From JAUVKA01 sp964465145 (lineage in GTDB: Bacteria; Bacteroidota; Bacteroidia; Bacteroidales; UBA12481), in assembly GCA_964465145.1 (NCBI GenBank), contig CAYXJR010000132.1:1-7898 (forward strand): a stretch of 7,898 bases of DNA, read 5' to 3'. The notes under the pieces were generated by a model, which saw nothing but the letters and a program-made list of their open reading frames with translations, was not told the DNA's origin and did not search any database. Position numbers and translations under genes: made by a program. The first letter of the stretch is position 1. Each line of letters opens with the position of its first letter. This document shows, piece by piece, positions 1 to 7,237 of the stretch.

Positions 1-45
1 TTTTTTATTTTACTGAATTTCAATAGTTTACAAAATTATATACAC

Positions 46-1527
46 ATGAAAAATATTTTAGAACAAATTGCTGAAAAAAACAATCAGCAGGAAAAAACTG
101 AAGCAGAAGCCATTCAGGTAGAAATTGCTAATTCCTCTACAAGCAATAATCGTAGGAATTTCCTAAAGAAAGCGGCTCTGGGAGGTATTGCCCTGGGAGG
201 TTTAATGCACTTGTCAATTGAAGATACAATTGCCCAGGCCACCTCAAATGTGAAACGCTCGTCCAGCCCTTCTGAACTGAAGATTACCGACATGCGCGTT
301 GCGGTTATAGCTGACCGGGCAATTATACGTATTGATACCAACCAGAGCATTTACGGCCTGGGGGAAGTAAGAGATGGTGCGGATAAGCGTTATGCACTCT
401 TCCTTAAAAGCCGGATTCTGGGTTTAAATCCTTGTAACGTGGAAATGCTCTTTAAAAAAATAAGGCAATTTGGCTACCATGGACGTCAGGGCGGCGGTGT
501 ATGTGCTGTTGAAATGGCTCTCTGGGATTTGTGCGGCAAAGCTTATGGCGTTCCCGCCTGGCAATTGCTTGGTGGCAGATATCGCGATAAAATTCGGTTA
601 TATGCCGATACTCCGGGCATGGGTGATCCTCAGGCTTTTGCGTTAACTATGAAGAAAAGAGTTGAAGAACAAGGCTTTACCTGGCTTAAGATGGATCTTG
701 GGATTCATGTTATTGCCAAACAGCCTGATGCGCTTGTTAATAATAAATTCTGGGATGGAGCAACGGGTCAATACGACCTGAGAGGATATATGAGTTATGG
801 AAACACCTTACATCCTTTTACCCAGGTTCAGATTACAGATAAAGGGTTGGCAGGTCTGGCTGAATATATTGAAGATGTGAGAAATGCCGTAGGTTATGAA
901 ATACCTCTTTGTGCAGATCACTTCGGCCATTTTGATGTTAACAACGCCATCCGCTTTGGCAGAGCCATGGAAAAATACAGGCTCGCGTGGTTGGAAGATA
1001 TGGTTCCATGGTTCTACACAGACCAGTGTAAAACATTATCTGACGCCATTGAAACACCCACTTGTACTGGTGAGGATATCTACATGCTTAAAGGAGGGTT
1101 TAAACCTTTGTTAGATGCACGGGCAGTGGATATTATCCATCCTGATCTGGGAACTTCGGGCGGGCTTTTAGAAACCAAAAGGATTGGCGATTATGCTGAA
1201 GAGTGTGGTGTGGCTATGGCCATGCATATGGCAGGTTCTCCCGTGTGCTTTATGGCTAACGTTCACTGTGCAGCTGCTACGCAAAATTTTCTGGCACTCG
1301 AGCATCACAATGTGGACACACCATGGTGGGAAAACCTTGTAAAAATGGTGGGATCGCAGCCAATGATTTCTAAAGGTTTTGCTAATGTACCACTCGATGC
1401 ACCTGGATTAGGAATTGAACTGAACGAGGAAGAAGGGAAAAAACATATGAGCCAGGATGCCAAGGGTTATTTTGAGCCAACCCCAGAGTGGGACCAGCCG
1501 CGTTCCCACGACAGAATCTGGAGTTAA
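46..1527 (+). CDS. Tat-exported enolase-superfamily (mandelate racemase/muconate lactonizing type) enzyme, probable acid-sugar dehydratase
   Basis: 493 residues. Enolase-superfamily enzymes abstract the proton alpha to a carboxylate using Mg2+; members of this shape usually dehydrate aldonic acids to 2-keto-3-deoxy acids. Seen: a twin-arginine signal (NRRNFLK, R36-R37), a hydrophobic stretch at about 43-56 and an AQA cleavage site ending at A65, which predict a folded periplasmic enzyme. The N-terminal capping domain spans about 79-185 (ALWDLCGK at 158-165, LLGG at 174-177). In the barrel, K215-M-D217 lies on strand 2, putative Mg ligands are D291 (CADHFGHFD), E317 (WLEDM) and E343 (TGED), and the His-Asp dyad is D367 (HPDLGTSGG) with H394 (MHMAGSP); E419 follows. 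The second Lys of the racemase KxK motif is Asp, which favours a dehydratase using H394. At 493 aa it exceeds the usual ~400, owing to a 35-residue Glu/Gln-rich stretch before the RR motif and a loop at about 222-265. First gene of the operon; ATG at 46 is the only ATG before the signal. Substrate unknown. Confidence 0.9.
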   Translation: MKNILEQIAEKNNQQEKTEAEAIQVEIANSSTSNNRRNFLKKAALGGIALGGLMHLSIEDTIAQATSNVKRSSSPSELKITDMRVAVIADRAIIRIDTNQSIYGLGEVRDGADKRYALFLKSRILGLNPCNVEMLFKKIRQFGYHGRQGGGVCAVEMALWDLCGKAYGVPAWQLLGGRYRDKIRLYADTPGMGDPQAFALTMKKRVEEQGFTWLKMDLGIHVIAKQPDALVNNKFWDGATGQYDLRGYMSYGNTLHPFTQVQITDKGLAGLAEYIEDVRNAVGYEIPLCADHFGHFDVNNAIRFGRAMEKYRLAWLEDMVPWFYTDQCKTLSDAIETPTCTGEDIYMLKGGFKPLLDARAVDIIHPDLGTSGGLLETKRIGDYAEECGVAMAMHMAGSPVCFMANVHCAAATQNFLALEHHNVDTPWWENLVKMVGSQPMISKGFANVPLDAPGLGIELNEEEGKKHMSQDAKGYFEPTPEWDQPRSHDRIWS

Positions 1528-1598
1528 CAGGGTTTGAACACATAAAAATTGAGATGCAATCCTTGCAAAATTATTATTAACCAAAACCCTATGATAAC

Positions 1599-2570
1599 AT
1601 GAAAAAACAAATATTCTTTATTATTATTTCTATTTCTATTAGTTTTCTTGCTAGAGCACAAAGCGTGACCTGGCCCCCGGAGAGCATTATAGCATTAACT
1701 CCTGAATGGAAAGCTGAGCGTACACCTGATGGAAGGCCTAAAGTATCTGATGCCCTCCTGGAAAGATTAAAACACGTATCTATGGAGGAGGTCTGGGAGT
1801 ATTTGGGTTCTAAAGGATTTCATAATCAATTCGAAAACTTTGCCGGTACATTCGAAAATGGGTGGCAAATTATTCATCCGGATGAGGTTATGACAGGCCG
1901 GGTTGTTACTGCACAGTTCATGCCGCTCAGAACTGATTTTGATAACTATATTCAGGCCGTGGGCAAAAAAGAAGGAATGACTGTAGCTGTAACGAATTTT
2001 ACACCTATCAATGCTTTAACTGAGGGAGATGTTTATGTTGCTGATAGCTATGGCAAAATGGAAAATGGTACCCTGATCGGAGATAATCTCGGAAATGCCA
2101 TCTTTAATCATTCTAAAAGAGGAATTATATTTAACGGATCTGTCAGAGACGTGGAAGGACTTAGCGAAATCGAAGGTTTTAATGGATGGATCAGGGGATC
2201 AGACCCTTCTGCTATCAGTCAAATGATGCTTGCCTCTGTTAATGTCCCCATTCGTATTGGCCGTGTCACGGTATTGCCGGGAGACGTAGTTCTGGCCAAG
2301 AAACATGGAGTGACTTTTATTCCTGCCTACCTTTTGGAAGGCTTAGTAATTTCGAGTGAATATACTGCCTTAAGTGACGAGTTTAATATTTTTTGCATCA
2401 GGACAAAAAAATTTGAATACAATAACGAGCATTTTGTTAATGTAACACCAGAAGAATTCGATAAAGCCTTTATGGATTGGCTGAGAAAGCATCCCAATTT
2501 GCCAATGCCAAAAAAGGAATTATTAGATTATATAGATGCACGTAAAGCAGCCGAGGCAGTAAAAAAATAA
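1599..2570 (+). CDS. Secreted RraA-family protein (HMG/CHA aldolase-like), double length
   Basis: 323 residues. The RraA fold covers 4-hydroxy-4-methyl-2-oxoglutarate/4-carboxy-4-hydroxy-2-oxoadipate aldolases, oxaloacetate decarboxylases and the RNase E inhibitor RraA; the name alone does not fix the function. Seen: a Sec signal peptide (MKKQ, hydrophobic 5-18, ARA ending at A20 before Q21). The core at about 95-255 carries the family signature: GDVYVAD (143-149), GDNLGNAIF (161-169) and GSVRD (180-184), where R183 and D184 correspond to the substrate-binding Arg and metal-associated Asp of the aldolases. Typical RraA proteins are about 160 aa; here about 70 residues precede the core after the signal and about 65 follow it. 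A secreted protein cannot regulate RNase E, so a metal-dependent aldolase or lyase acting on a keto acid made by the neighbouring enolase-type enzymes is the better guess (inference). It lies 71 bases after gene 1 and 21 bases before the transporter. Confidence 0.85.
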   Translation: MKKQIFFIIISISISFLARAQSVTWPPESIIALTPEWKAERTPDGRPKVSDALLERLKHVSMEEVWEYLGSKGFHNQFENFAGTFENGWQIIHPDEVMTGRVVTAQFMPLRTDFDNYIQAVGKKEGMTVAVTNFTPINALTEGDVYVADSYGKMENGTLIGDNLGNAIFNHSKRGIIFNGSVRDVEGLSEIEGFNGWIRGSDPSAISQMMLASVNVPIRIGRVTVLPGDVVLAKKHGVTFIPAYLLEGLVISSEYTALSDEFNIFCIRTKKFEYNNEHFVNVTPEEFDKAFMDWLRKHPNLPMPKKELLDYIDARKAAEAVKK

Positions 2571-2591
2571 AAACTGTTTTACATCTTATAT

Positions 2592-3914
2592 ATGAAAAAA
2601 AATAAAGCTTATAAGATAGCACTGGGTTTTGCCATAATACTTTTATTAATCTTTCTTGGCATGGTCTTAACCAGAAATGCAGCTGAGACCGGACCCTTGC
2701 TGGTTGCATTCTTTATTTCACTGGCTATTGCAGTAAGGGGATTCAAGGCGGTAAAAGGGCTCTCCTATACTTTATGGATTTTTACCGCGGTAACCGCTTC
2801 AATGTTTTATCCTCAATATTTTACTTCTGTTGGTGAATTTCAGTTTAAAAAACTAATAGTACCGCTTTTGCAGGTTATTATGTTTGGGATGGGATCACAA
2901 ATGAGTTTGAAGGATTTTACCGGGGTGATAAAAATGCCTAAAGGGGTAATTATCGGGGTTGGGGCTCAGTTTCTCATCATGCCACTGGTAGCTCTTTCAA
3001 TTTCTCGTATTTTTCATTTTCCTCCGGAAATAGCGGCCGGTATCATTTTAATCGGATGTGTTCCAAGCGGATTAGCCTCTAACGTGATGTCATATATTGC
3101 TCATGCAAACCTTGCTTTAGCAATTACAATCGGGGCTGTCTCAACCCTCCTTTCACCGATTATCACACCTTTTCTTATGAAAATGCTTGGCGGACAGTAT
3201 ATTGAGGTTAATTTCTGGAGCATGATGCTGGATATTTTAAATATGATTATTCTTCCGATTGTAGCAGGTTTTATTTTCAATATGTTCATTGTGAGAAAAG
3301 ATAAACTACGATCAAAAATTATGCAATTAACCGTTTTTTTCCTTATTGTACTACTTACTAATTTGGTTTATATGAAAGCCAAACAAACTGATTTTGCGGG
3401 TTTTTTGGTGGCTTTATCCAAATCAATGTGCTGGTTTTATTTCCTGCCTATAATAGGAGCTAAGTTGCTTCACCATTTTCTGAAAGGAGACAACCGGTTA
3501 ATAGGAAAAATCCTTTCGCTTTTGTCTATGGTGGGAATTGCCATAATCATAACCATAATTACTGCTGCTGGTCGTGACAGTCTGCTAAAGATTGGTACAT
3601 TGCTTGTGTTTACAAGCTTTTTGCATAATATTACCGGTTATACTCTGGGATACGGTGTATCATGGCTATTCGGAATGCCTGAAAAAGACCGTCGGACTGT
3701 TGCGTTTGAAGTGGGTATGCAAAACGGTGGATTAGCATCGGGATTAGCCCTTCAGATGGGCAAAGTGGCTACTGTAGGACTCGCACCCGCCATCTTTGGT
3801 CCCTTAATGAATGTAACCGGTTCAGCTCTTGCCAGCTGGTGGCGGAGTAAACCTCCCAAAGAGGGAATTGAGAACCTCAAAGTTGCTCAGGAACATGACG
3901 TAAATAACATCTAA
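2592..3914 (+). CDS. Bile acid:sodium symporter (BASS/SBF) family transporter
   Basis: 440 residues, very hydrophobic, an inner-membrane carrier. BASS proteins are Na+-coupled importers of organic anions; besides bile acids the family includes the plant pyruvate carrier BASS2 and keto-acid carriers. Seen: hydrophobic segments at roughly 8-27, 34-52, 57-75, 85-104, 116-137, 146-165, 172-198, 207-234, 244-260, 270-292, 303-325, 330-352, 366-390 and 395-415. The two family crossover motifs are present: GCVPSGLASN (155-164) and EVGMQNGG (373-380), whose E373 and Q377 match the Na2-site Glu and Gln of bacterial ASBT. The protein is about 130 residues longer than the usual ~310, with two extra N-terminal segments and more sequence between the two motifs. 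It sits in tight spacing (21 and 11 bases) between exported sugar-acid-type enzymes, so import of their acid product is the likely job. The ligand is inferred, not shown; many relatives are named only by family. Confidence 0.88.
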   Translation: MKKNKAYKIALGFAIILLLIFLGMVLTRNAAETGPLLVAFFISLAIAVRGFKAVKGLSYTLWIFTAVTASMFYPQYFTSVGEFQFKKLIVPLLQVIMFGMGSQMSLKDFTGVIKMPKGVIIGVGAQFLIMPLVALSISRIFHFPPEIAAGIILIGCVPSGLASNVMSYIAHANLALAITIGAVSTLLSPIITPFLMKMLGGQYIEVNFWSMMLDILNMIILPIVAGFIFNMFIVRKDKLRSKIMQLTVFFLIVLLTNLVYMKAKQTDFAGFLVALSKSMCWFYFLPIIGAKLLHHFLKGDNRLIGKILSLLSMVGIAIIITIITAAGRDSLLKIGTLLVFTSFLHNITGYTLGYGVSWLFGMPEKDRRTVAFEVGMQNGGLASGLALQMGKVATVGLAPAIFGPLMNVTGSALASWWRSKPPKEGIENLKVAQEHDVNNI

Positions 3915-3925
3915 ATATTATTGCC

Positions 3926-4360
3926 ATGAAACAACGCTATTATTTATTTATTTTTCTCATCGTCATGGCAATTTCTACTAATTGCCGCCAACCGAACCAG
4001 GAAAAAGATGTCGCTGCAGCTGTTGAAGTATTTAGAAGAGGGATTGTTGATGCTGATAAGGATCTGCTTGAAAATATCACAGCTGATGAATTGGTCTATG
4101 GGCACTCAAGCGGAAAAGTACAGAACAAAGCTGAATTTATTGCAGAAATAATCAGCGGCCAGCCATTGGATTATATAACTATTGATTTAGCTAACCAGAC
4201 CACAAAAATAGTGGGGAATACCGCTGTTGTCCGTCATGTCCTTTCAGCTGAAACTTCCAACAATGGCACTACCGGACATTTGAAGATCGGAAATATGCTA
4301 ATCTGGCAGAAGAAGCATGGGGAATGGAAACTGATAGCCAGACAGGCATATAAAATATGA
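3926..4360 (+). CDS. NTF2-like / DUF4440 family protein, probable lipoprotein
   Basis: 144 residues. The signal is MKQR followed by a hydrophobic run at 5-16 and Cys at C20 (ISTNC). This lipobox is poor by E. coli rules (Asn at -1, Ser at -3) but of a kind accepted in Bacteroidota, so lipidation is probable, not certain. The remainder (about 27-143) is one NTF2-like alpha+beta cone: a helix beginning DVAAAVEVFRRG, then ADELVYGHSSG (53-63), NKAEFIAEI (67-75), beta strands around 83-110, and the typical ending W134-KLIARQAYK. DUF4440 domains bind small hydrophobic or polar ligands or serve as small enzymes; no catalytic set can be assigned. H60 in the YGHSSG motif lies where the pocket would be. 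It follows the transporter by 11 bases and its stop overlaps the next start (ATGA), implying translational coupling with the second enolase-type enzyme, perhaps as a ligand-binding or accessory partner (inference). Confidence 0.82.
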   Translation: MKQRYYLFIFLIVMAISTNCRQPNQEKDVAAAVEVFRRGIVDADKDLLENITADELVYGHSSGKVQNKAEFIAEIISGQPLDYITIDLANQTTKIVGNTAVVRHVLSAETSNNGTTGHLKIGNMLIWQKKHGEWKLIARQAYKI

Positions 4361-5628
4361 CTATCATGGACAGAAGAAACTTTATTCAAAAAACAGCGAC
4401 GGTTGCTGCGGGGCTTCTGGCAATTGATGCTGTCACATCACTCCGGGCAAAAGCAATCGCTTCTTCCCAAACTCTTTCTATCACCAAGGTGGAAATGGTA
4501 AGCTTTACTAATCTTCCATGGATAAGATGGGTCAGGTTACATACGAACGAGGGAATGGTAGGAACCGGCGAAACTTATCCTTTCCACGCAGCCAGCTCTA
4601 CTGGGTTCAAAGACCTTGAATGGCATAAATGGTTAGGTAACATGTTGGGTACAAATCCATTAGAGATTGAGCAGACCTGGGAAAGATTCTACCGGAATTA
4701 TGCATTCAATGTTTCCGGCGGTGCAGAAATGCGTGCCTTGTCGGCTATTAACATTGCTCAATGGGACATTATGGGTCAGGTGTGTAAAATGCCATTGTAC
4801 CAACTATTGGGGGGATCATATAATAAAACGATCAGGGTATATAATACCTATACAGGTGGAGGACGTGACATCAATGGTTGGTCTTTGGAAAAGGACATGG
4901 ATAAGATCGCAAAGTTCCATGTCGGGGAAGGGATTAAAGCTATCAAGTTTTGCCCCTTTGACAATGTTGCTAGACAAAATAACGGAGAGTACATCTCAAG
5001 GAATGAGATTGATAAATGCCTGGAATGGATCAAGCAAGTGAGGGATGCAGTGGGCAATGACCTTGAGATAGGATGTGAGTTTCACAGTATGTGGAATCTG
5101 CCCAGCGCTATGCGTATTGCCAATGCGCTGGAGCCCTACGATGTACTCTTTCTGGAAGATATGTTGTTGCAAGACAATATCCAGGCTTACGTGACTCTGA
5201 ATCAGGAAACGAATATCCCGCTGGTGATCAGCGAGCGCCTGGCTACCCGGTTTGGCTTCAGAGAGATGTTTGAGGCCAAGGCAGGAGAGATAGCAATGTA
5301 CGACCTTACCTGGTGCGGAGGTATTTCAGAAGGGAAGAAAATTTCTGATATGGCGAATACCTACTATGTGCCAACCATGCTGCATACTGCAGGCGGTCCT
5401 ATATTATGGTATGCTTCCACACACCTGGCCGCAGCCCTTACTAATTTATTTTATGTAGAAAGCGTTTACCCATACTGGCACGATCGGGACTCTATGTTCT
5501 TTGATAATTCTCCTCAGGTAAAAAATGGTCTGGTTCTCCCGCCGGATCTTCCAGGCCTGGGACTGCAGTTTAAAAAGGGCTTGTTCGGGCAAAAGGATGT
5601 TATTGTTGAAACGATTGCAAAAAAGTAA
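4357..5628 (+). CDS. Second Tat-exported enolase-superfamily enzyme, galactonate/gluconate-dehydratase-like
   Basis: 423 residues. The twin-arginine signal MDRRNFIQK (R6-R7) is followed by a hydrophobic stretch at 13-27 and cleavage after AKA (A33) or AIA (A35), so a periplasmic folded enzyme is expected. The capping domain spans about 40-155 (AQWDIMGQ at 134-141, LLGG at 150-153). Barrel residues: K197-F-C199 on strand 2 (acid-sugar dehydratases often read KFD), probable Mg ligands E241 (CEFHSMWN), E267 (FLEDM) and E293 (ISERLATR), then D316 (YDLTWCGG) and H343 (MLHTAGGP) as the His-Asp dyad, and E368 near the end. The WCGGISEGKKI and HTAGGP blocks resemble D-galactonate/gluconate dehydratases more than gene 1 does, but substrate is not determinable. 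It is divergent from gene 1 in motifs and length, so a recent tandem duplication is unlikely. The ATG at 4357 overlaps the previous stop by four bases; M4 at 4366 is an equally good start for the signal, giving 420 aa. Confidence 0.9.
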   Translation: MTIMDRRNFIQKTATVAAGLLAIDAVTSLRAKAIASSQTLSITKVEMVSFTNLPWIRWVRLHTNEGMVGTGETYPFHAASSTGFKDLEWHKWLGNMLGTNPLEIEQTWERFYRNYAFNVSGGAEMRALSAINIAQWDIMGQVCKMPLYQLLGGSYNKTIRVYNTYTGGGRDINGWSLEKDMDKIAKFHVGEGIKAIKFCPFDNVARQNNGEYISRNEIDKCLEWIKQVRDAVGNDLEIGCEFHSMWNLPSAMRIANALEPYDVLFLEDMLLQDNIQAYVTLNQETNIPLVISERLATRFGFREMFEAKAGEIAMYDLTWCGGISEGKKISDMANTYYVPTMLHTAGGPILWYASTHLAAALTNLFYVESVYPYWHDRDSMFFDNSPQVKNGLVLPPDLPGLGLQFKKGLFGQKDVIVETIAKK

Positions 5629-5674
5629 GCACAGAGAGATAAATATTGTACCAAAACTGAAACAAACAACTGCG

Positions 5675-7210
5675 ATGAAAGCAAAAACAATTCCAGGATA
5701 CATACTAATTTTTGGAACAATTTTATTTTTCTCTTTTTCGTGTCGGGAGGACACTGGCAAAAGCCTGAATAAAAAATACCTTGAAGGTGAATTCTGGCGC
5801 CAGCAAGGTCTGACTCAGATTATTCCTTTCTGGCAGAACCATGTCAGAGATACTGCAAATGGAGCTTTTTATTTGTATCTATCACGGGATGGAACGCCGC
5901 AACCTCCCTGGGATAAATACCCGGCAATGACCAGTCGCCAGGTATTTGGATTCACTACTGCTTATCTTCTTTCCGGAGACGAAAAATATCTTGAAATAGC
6001 GCATGAAGGAGTGAAATATCTTTTGAAAAATGCATGGGATCATCAGTATGGCGGATGGTTTGATTTGCTTGATCAATCAGGAAATCCCAAAGCATCAACC
6101 AAGAGCGTTTTTAATCAGTTATATACTAATGCCGGGTTAGCGCTCTATTATTTTGCGACTAGAGATGAAGACGTGTTGTTTCATATTAAAGAATCAATCC
6201 GGATTCAAAAAACATACGCGTTTGATAAAAATGATGGAGGATATTTTACTGCACTTTCAAGAGATTTAAGTGTGTCTGATAGCTCAAAAGGGAAACACTC
6301 ACATTTTGGATACACAAGCTCTTTGTTAATTAATTTGATGATGTTTACGCGCGATAAAGAAATCCAGGATTTTGCAGAAGAGTTAATGCAGATTTCACTC
6401 ACTCAAATGACTGATACCAACTTTGGTTGGTTCCTTGGATATCCGGGTCATTACGATGCTAAATGGAATCTGAAGCCAACCATTGTAAATAATAATGAAG
6501 TCATTTCAGCTGGAGCTCAGCTTACTGCCTGTCTTTCCCTGTTACGCTTATCTGAAATTACCGGAAACGAAATATATCGAACCAAAGGGATTAATTTAGG
6601 CGAGCTGCTTCTTCATACGGCCTGGGATTCAACCCGTGGTGGCTGGTTTGATATGATTGAGAGAATGCCGCCACATTTGCCGCAGGATACCTCATCAATT
6701 TCGTGGTGGATACAAAGCTATGGCCTTTATCTTCAACTTCATCTTTATAATATTACCGGGGAAAAACGTTACCTGGAATCATATCAAAAGATGGCTTCTT
6801 TCTGGATTAATTATTTTGTCGATAAAGAGTTCGGCGGAATTTACCTGAGTGTTTCACCAACCGGCATTCCGCTCAGCACCGACAAAGCTGTTGGTTCGAA
6901 GTCATCGTACCATGAGATGGAGAATGCCCTATTAAATTATCTCTATCTTAATCTTTACGTTAACCACGCACCAGTAACTCTCTATTTTCAAATTAAGAAT
7001 TCTTCGGCCCAATCAATATATTTTGTCTCTATTGTTGAAGATCCTTCTGTTCAGATAATCGGTGTTAAAATTAATGACAAGTCCTGGAATGATTTTAATG
7101 CCATTGAACGCTCAGTCGTTCTACCAGAGGGCAAAGACTTAAAATTAGAAGTTACTCTAGGAGCCACTGGACCATCACATGCGGAGATTCAGGTAAAGAC
7201 TCTCAGATGA
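5675..7210 (+). CDS. AGE-family (N-acylglucosamine 2-epimerase-like) sugar epimerase/isomerase, probable lipoprotein
   Basis: 511 residues from the ATG at 5675. The open frame extends upstream to an ATG at 5525 inside gene 5, but the 5675 start directly yields a lipoprotein signal (MKAK, hydrophobic 7-21, SFSC with C23), whereas the longer form buries it after 50 charged residues. AGE enzymes are (alpha/alpha)6 barrels that interconvert sugars by 2-epimerisation or aldose-ketose isomerisation. Seen: barrel at about 36-430 with repeated helix pairs, R88 (SRQVFGF), WDHQYGGWFD (121-130), KHSHFGYTSSLL (207-218, with H208 and H210), N274-E275, WDSTRGGWFD (317-326), SWW (343-345) and SYHEMENALLNYLY (411-424) with H413 as the probable C-terminal catalytic His. 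The last ~80 residues (about 431-511) are beta-rich, beyond the usual AGE length of about 400. CREDTG after the lipidated Cys is acidic at +2/+3, compatible with a surface-export signal. Last gene of the operon, 46 bases after gene 5. Mannose, glucose, N-acetylhexosamine or oligosaccharide substrates are all possible. Confidence 0.83.
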   Translation: MKAKTIPGYILIFGTILFFSFSCREDTGKSLNKKYLEGEFWRQQGLTQIIPFWQNHVRDTANGAFYLYLSRDGTPQPPWDKYPAMTSRQVFGFTTAYLLSGDEKYLEIAHEGVKYLLKNAWDHQYGGWFDLLDQSGNPKASTKSVFNQLYTNAGLALYYFATRDEDVLFHIKESIRIQKTYAFDKNDGGYFTALSRDLSVSDSSKGKHSHFGYTSSLLINLMMFTRDKEIQDFAEELMQISLTQMTDTNFGWFLGYPGHYDAKWNLKPTIVNNNEVISAGAQLTACLSLLRLSEITGNEIYRTKGINLGELLLHTAWDSTRGGWFDMIERMPPHLPQDTSSISWWIQSYGLYLQLHLYNITGEKRYLESYQKMASFWINYFVDKEFGGIYLSVSPTGIPLSTDKAVGSKSSYHEMENALLNYLYLNLYVNHAPVTLYFQIKNSSAQSIYFVSIVEDPSVQIIGVKINDKSWNDFNAIERSVVLPEGKDLKLEVTLGATGPSHAEIQVKTLR

Positions 7211-7227
7211 GTGTGGTCGTGATGTTT

Positions 7228-7237
7228 TTTCCGGAAA
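7228..7237. repeat. 10-bp perfect palindrome after the operon
   Basis: TTTCCGGAAA lies 18 bases after the stop of the AGE gene. It is too short and lacks a loop, so it is not a convincing terminator. The 109-base gap between the converging operon and the S41 fragment holds no other clear hairpin followed by a T-run. Confidence 0.3.

Noticed and set aside
24..31. TAGTTTAC as a Bacteroidota -7 promoter element (TAnnTTTG) before the first gene
   Set aside because: It misses the final G, no TTTG -33 element is properly spaced, it lies only 14 bases from the ATG, and the window starts at once upstream, so no promoter can be claimed.
1599..2570. RraA as regulator of RNase E, or menaquinone methyltransferase (an old database name for this family)
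   Set aside because: The signal peptide places the protein outside the cytoplasm, and the neighbours are sugar-acid-type enzymes, not RNA decay or quinone synthesis genes.
4667..5273. Frames internal to the second enolase-type gene on both strands (about 60-124 codons)
   Set aside because: They lie wholly inside a gene with a complete set of family motifs and show none of their own.
5525..5674. Upstream extension of the AGE-family frame, starting at an ATG inside the second enolase-type gene
   Set aside because: It would overlap the neighbour by about 100 bases and place 50 basic residues before a clear lipoprotein signal; the ATG at 5675 gives that signal at the N-terminus.
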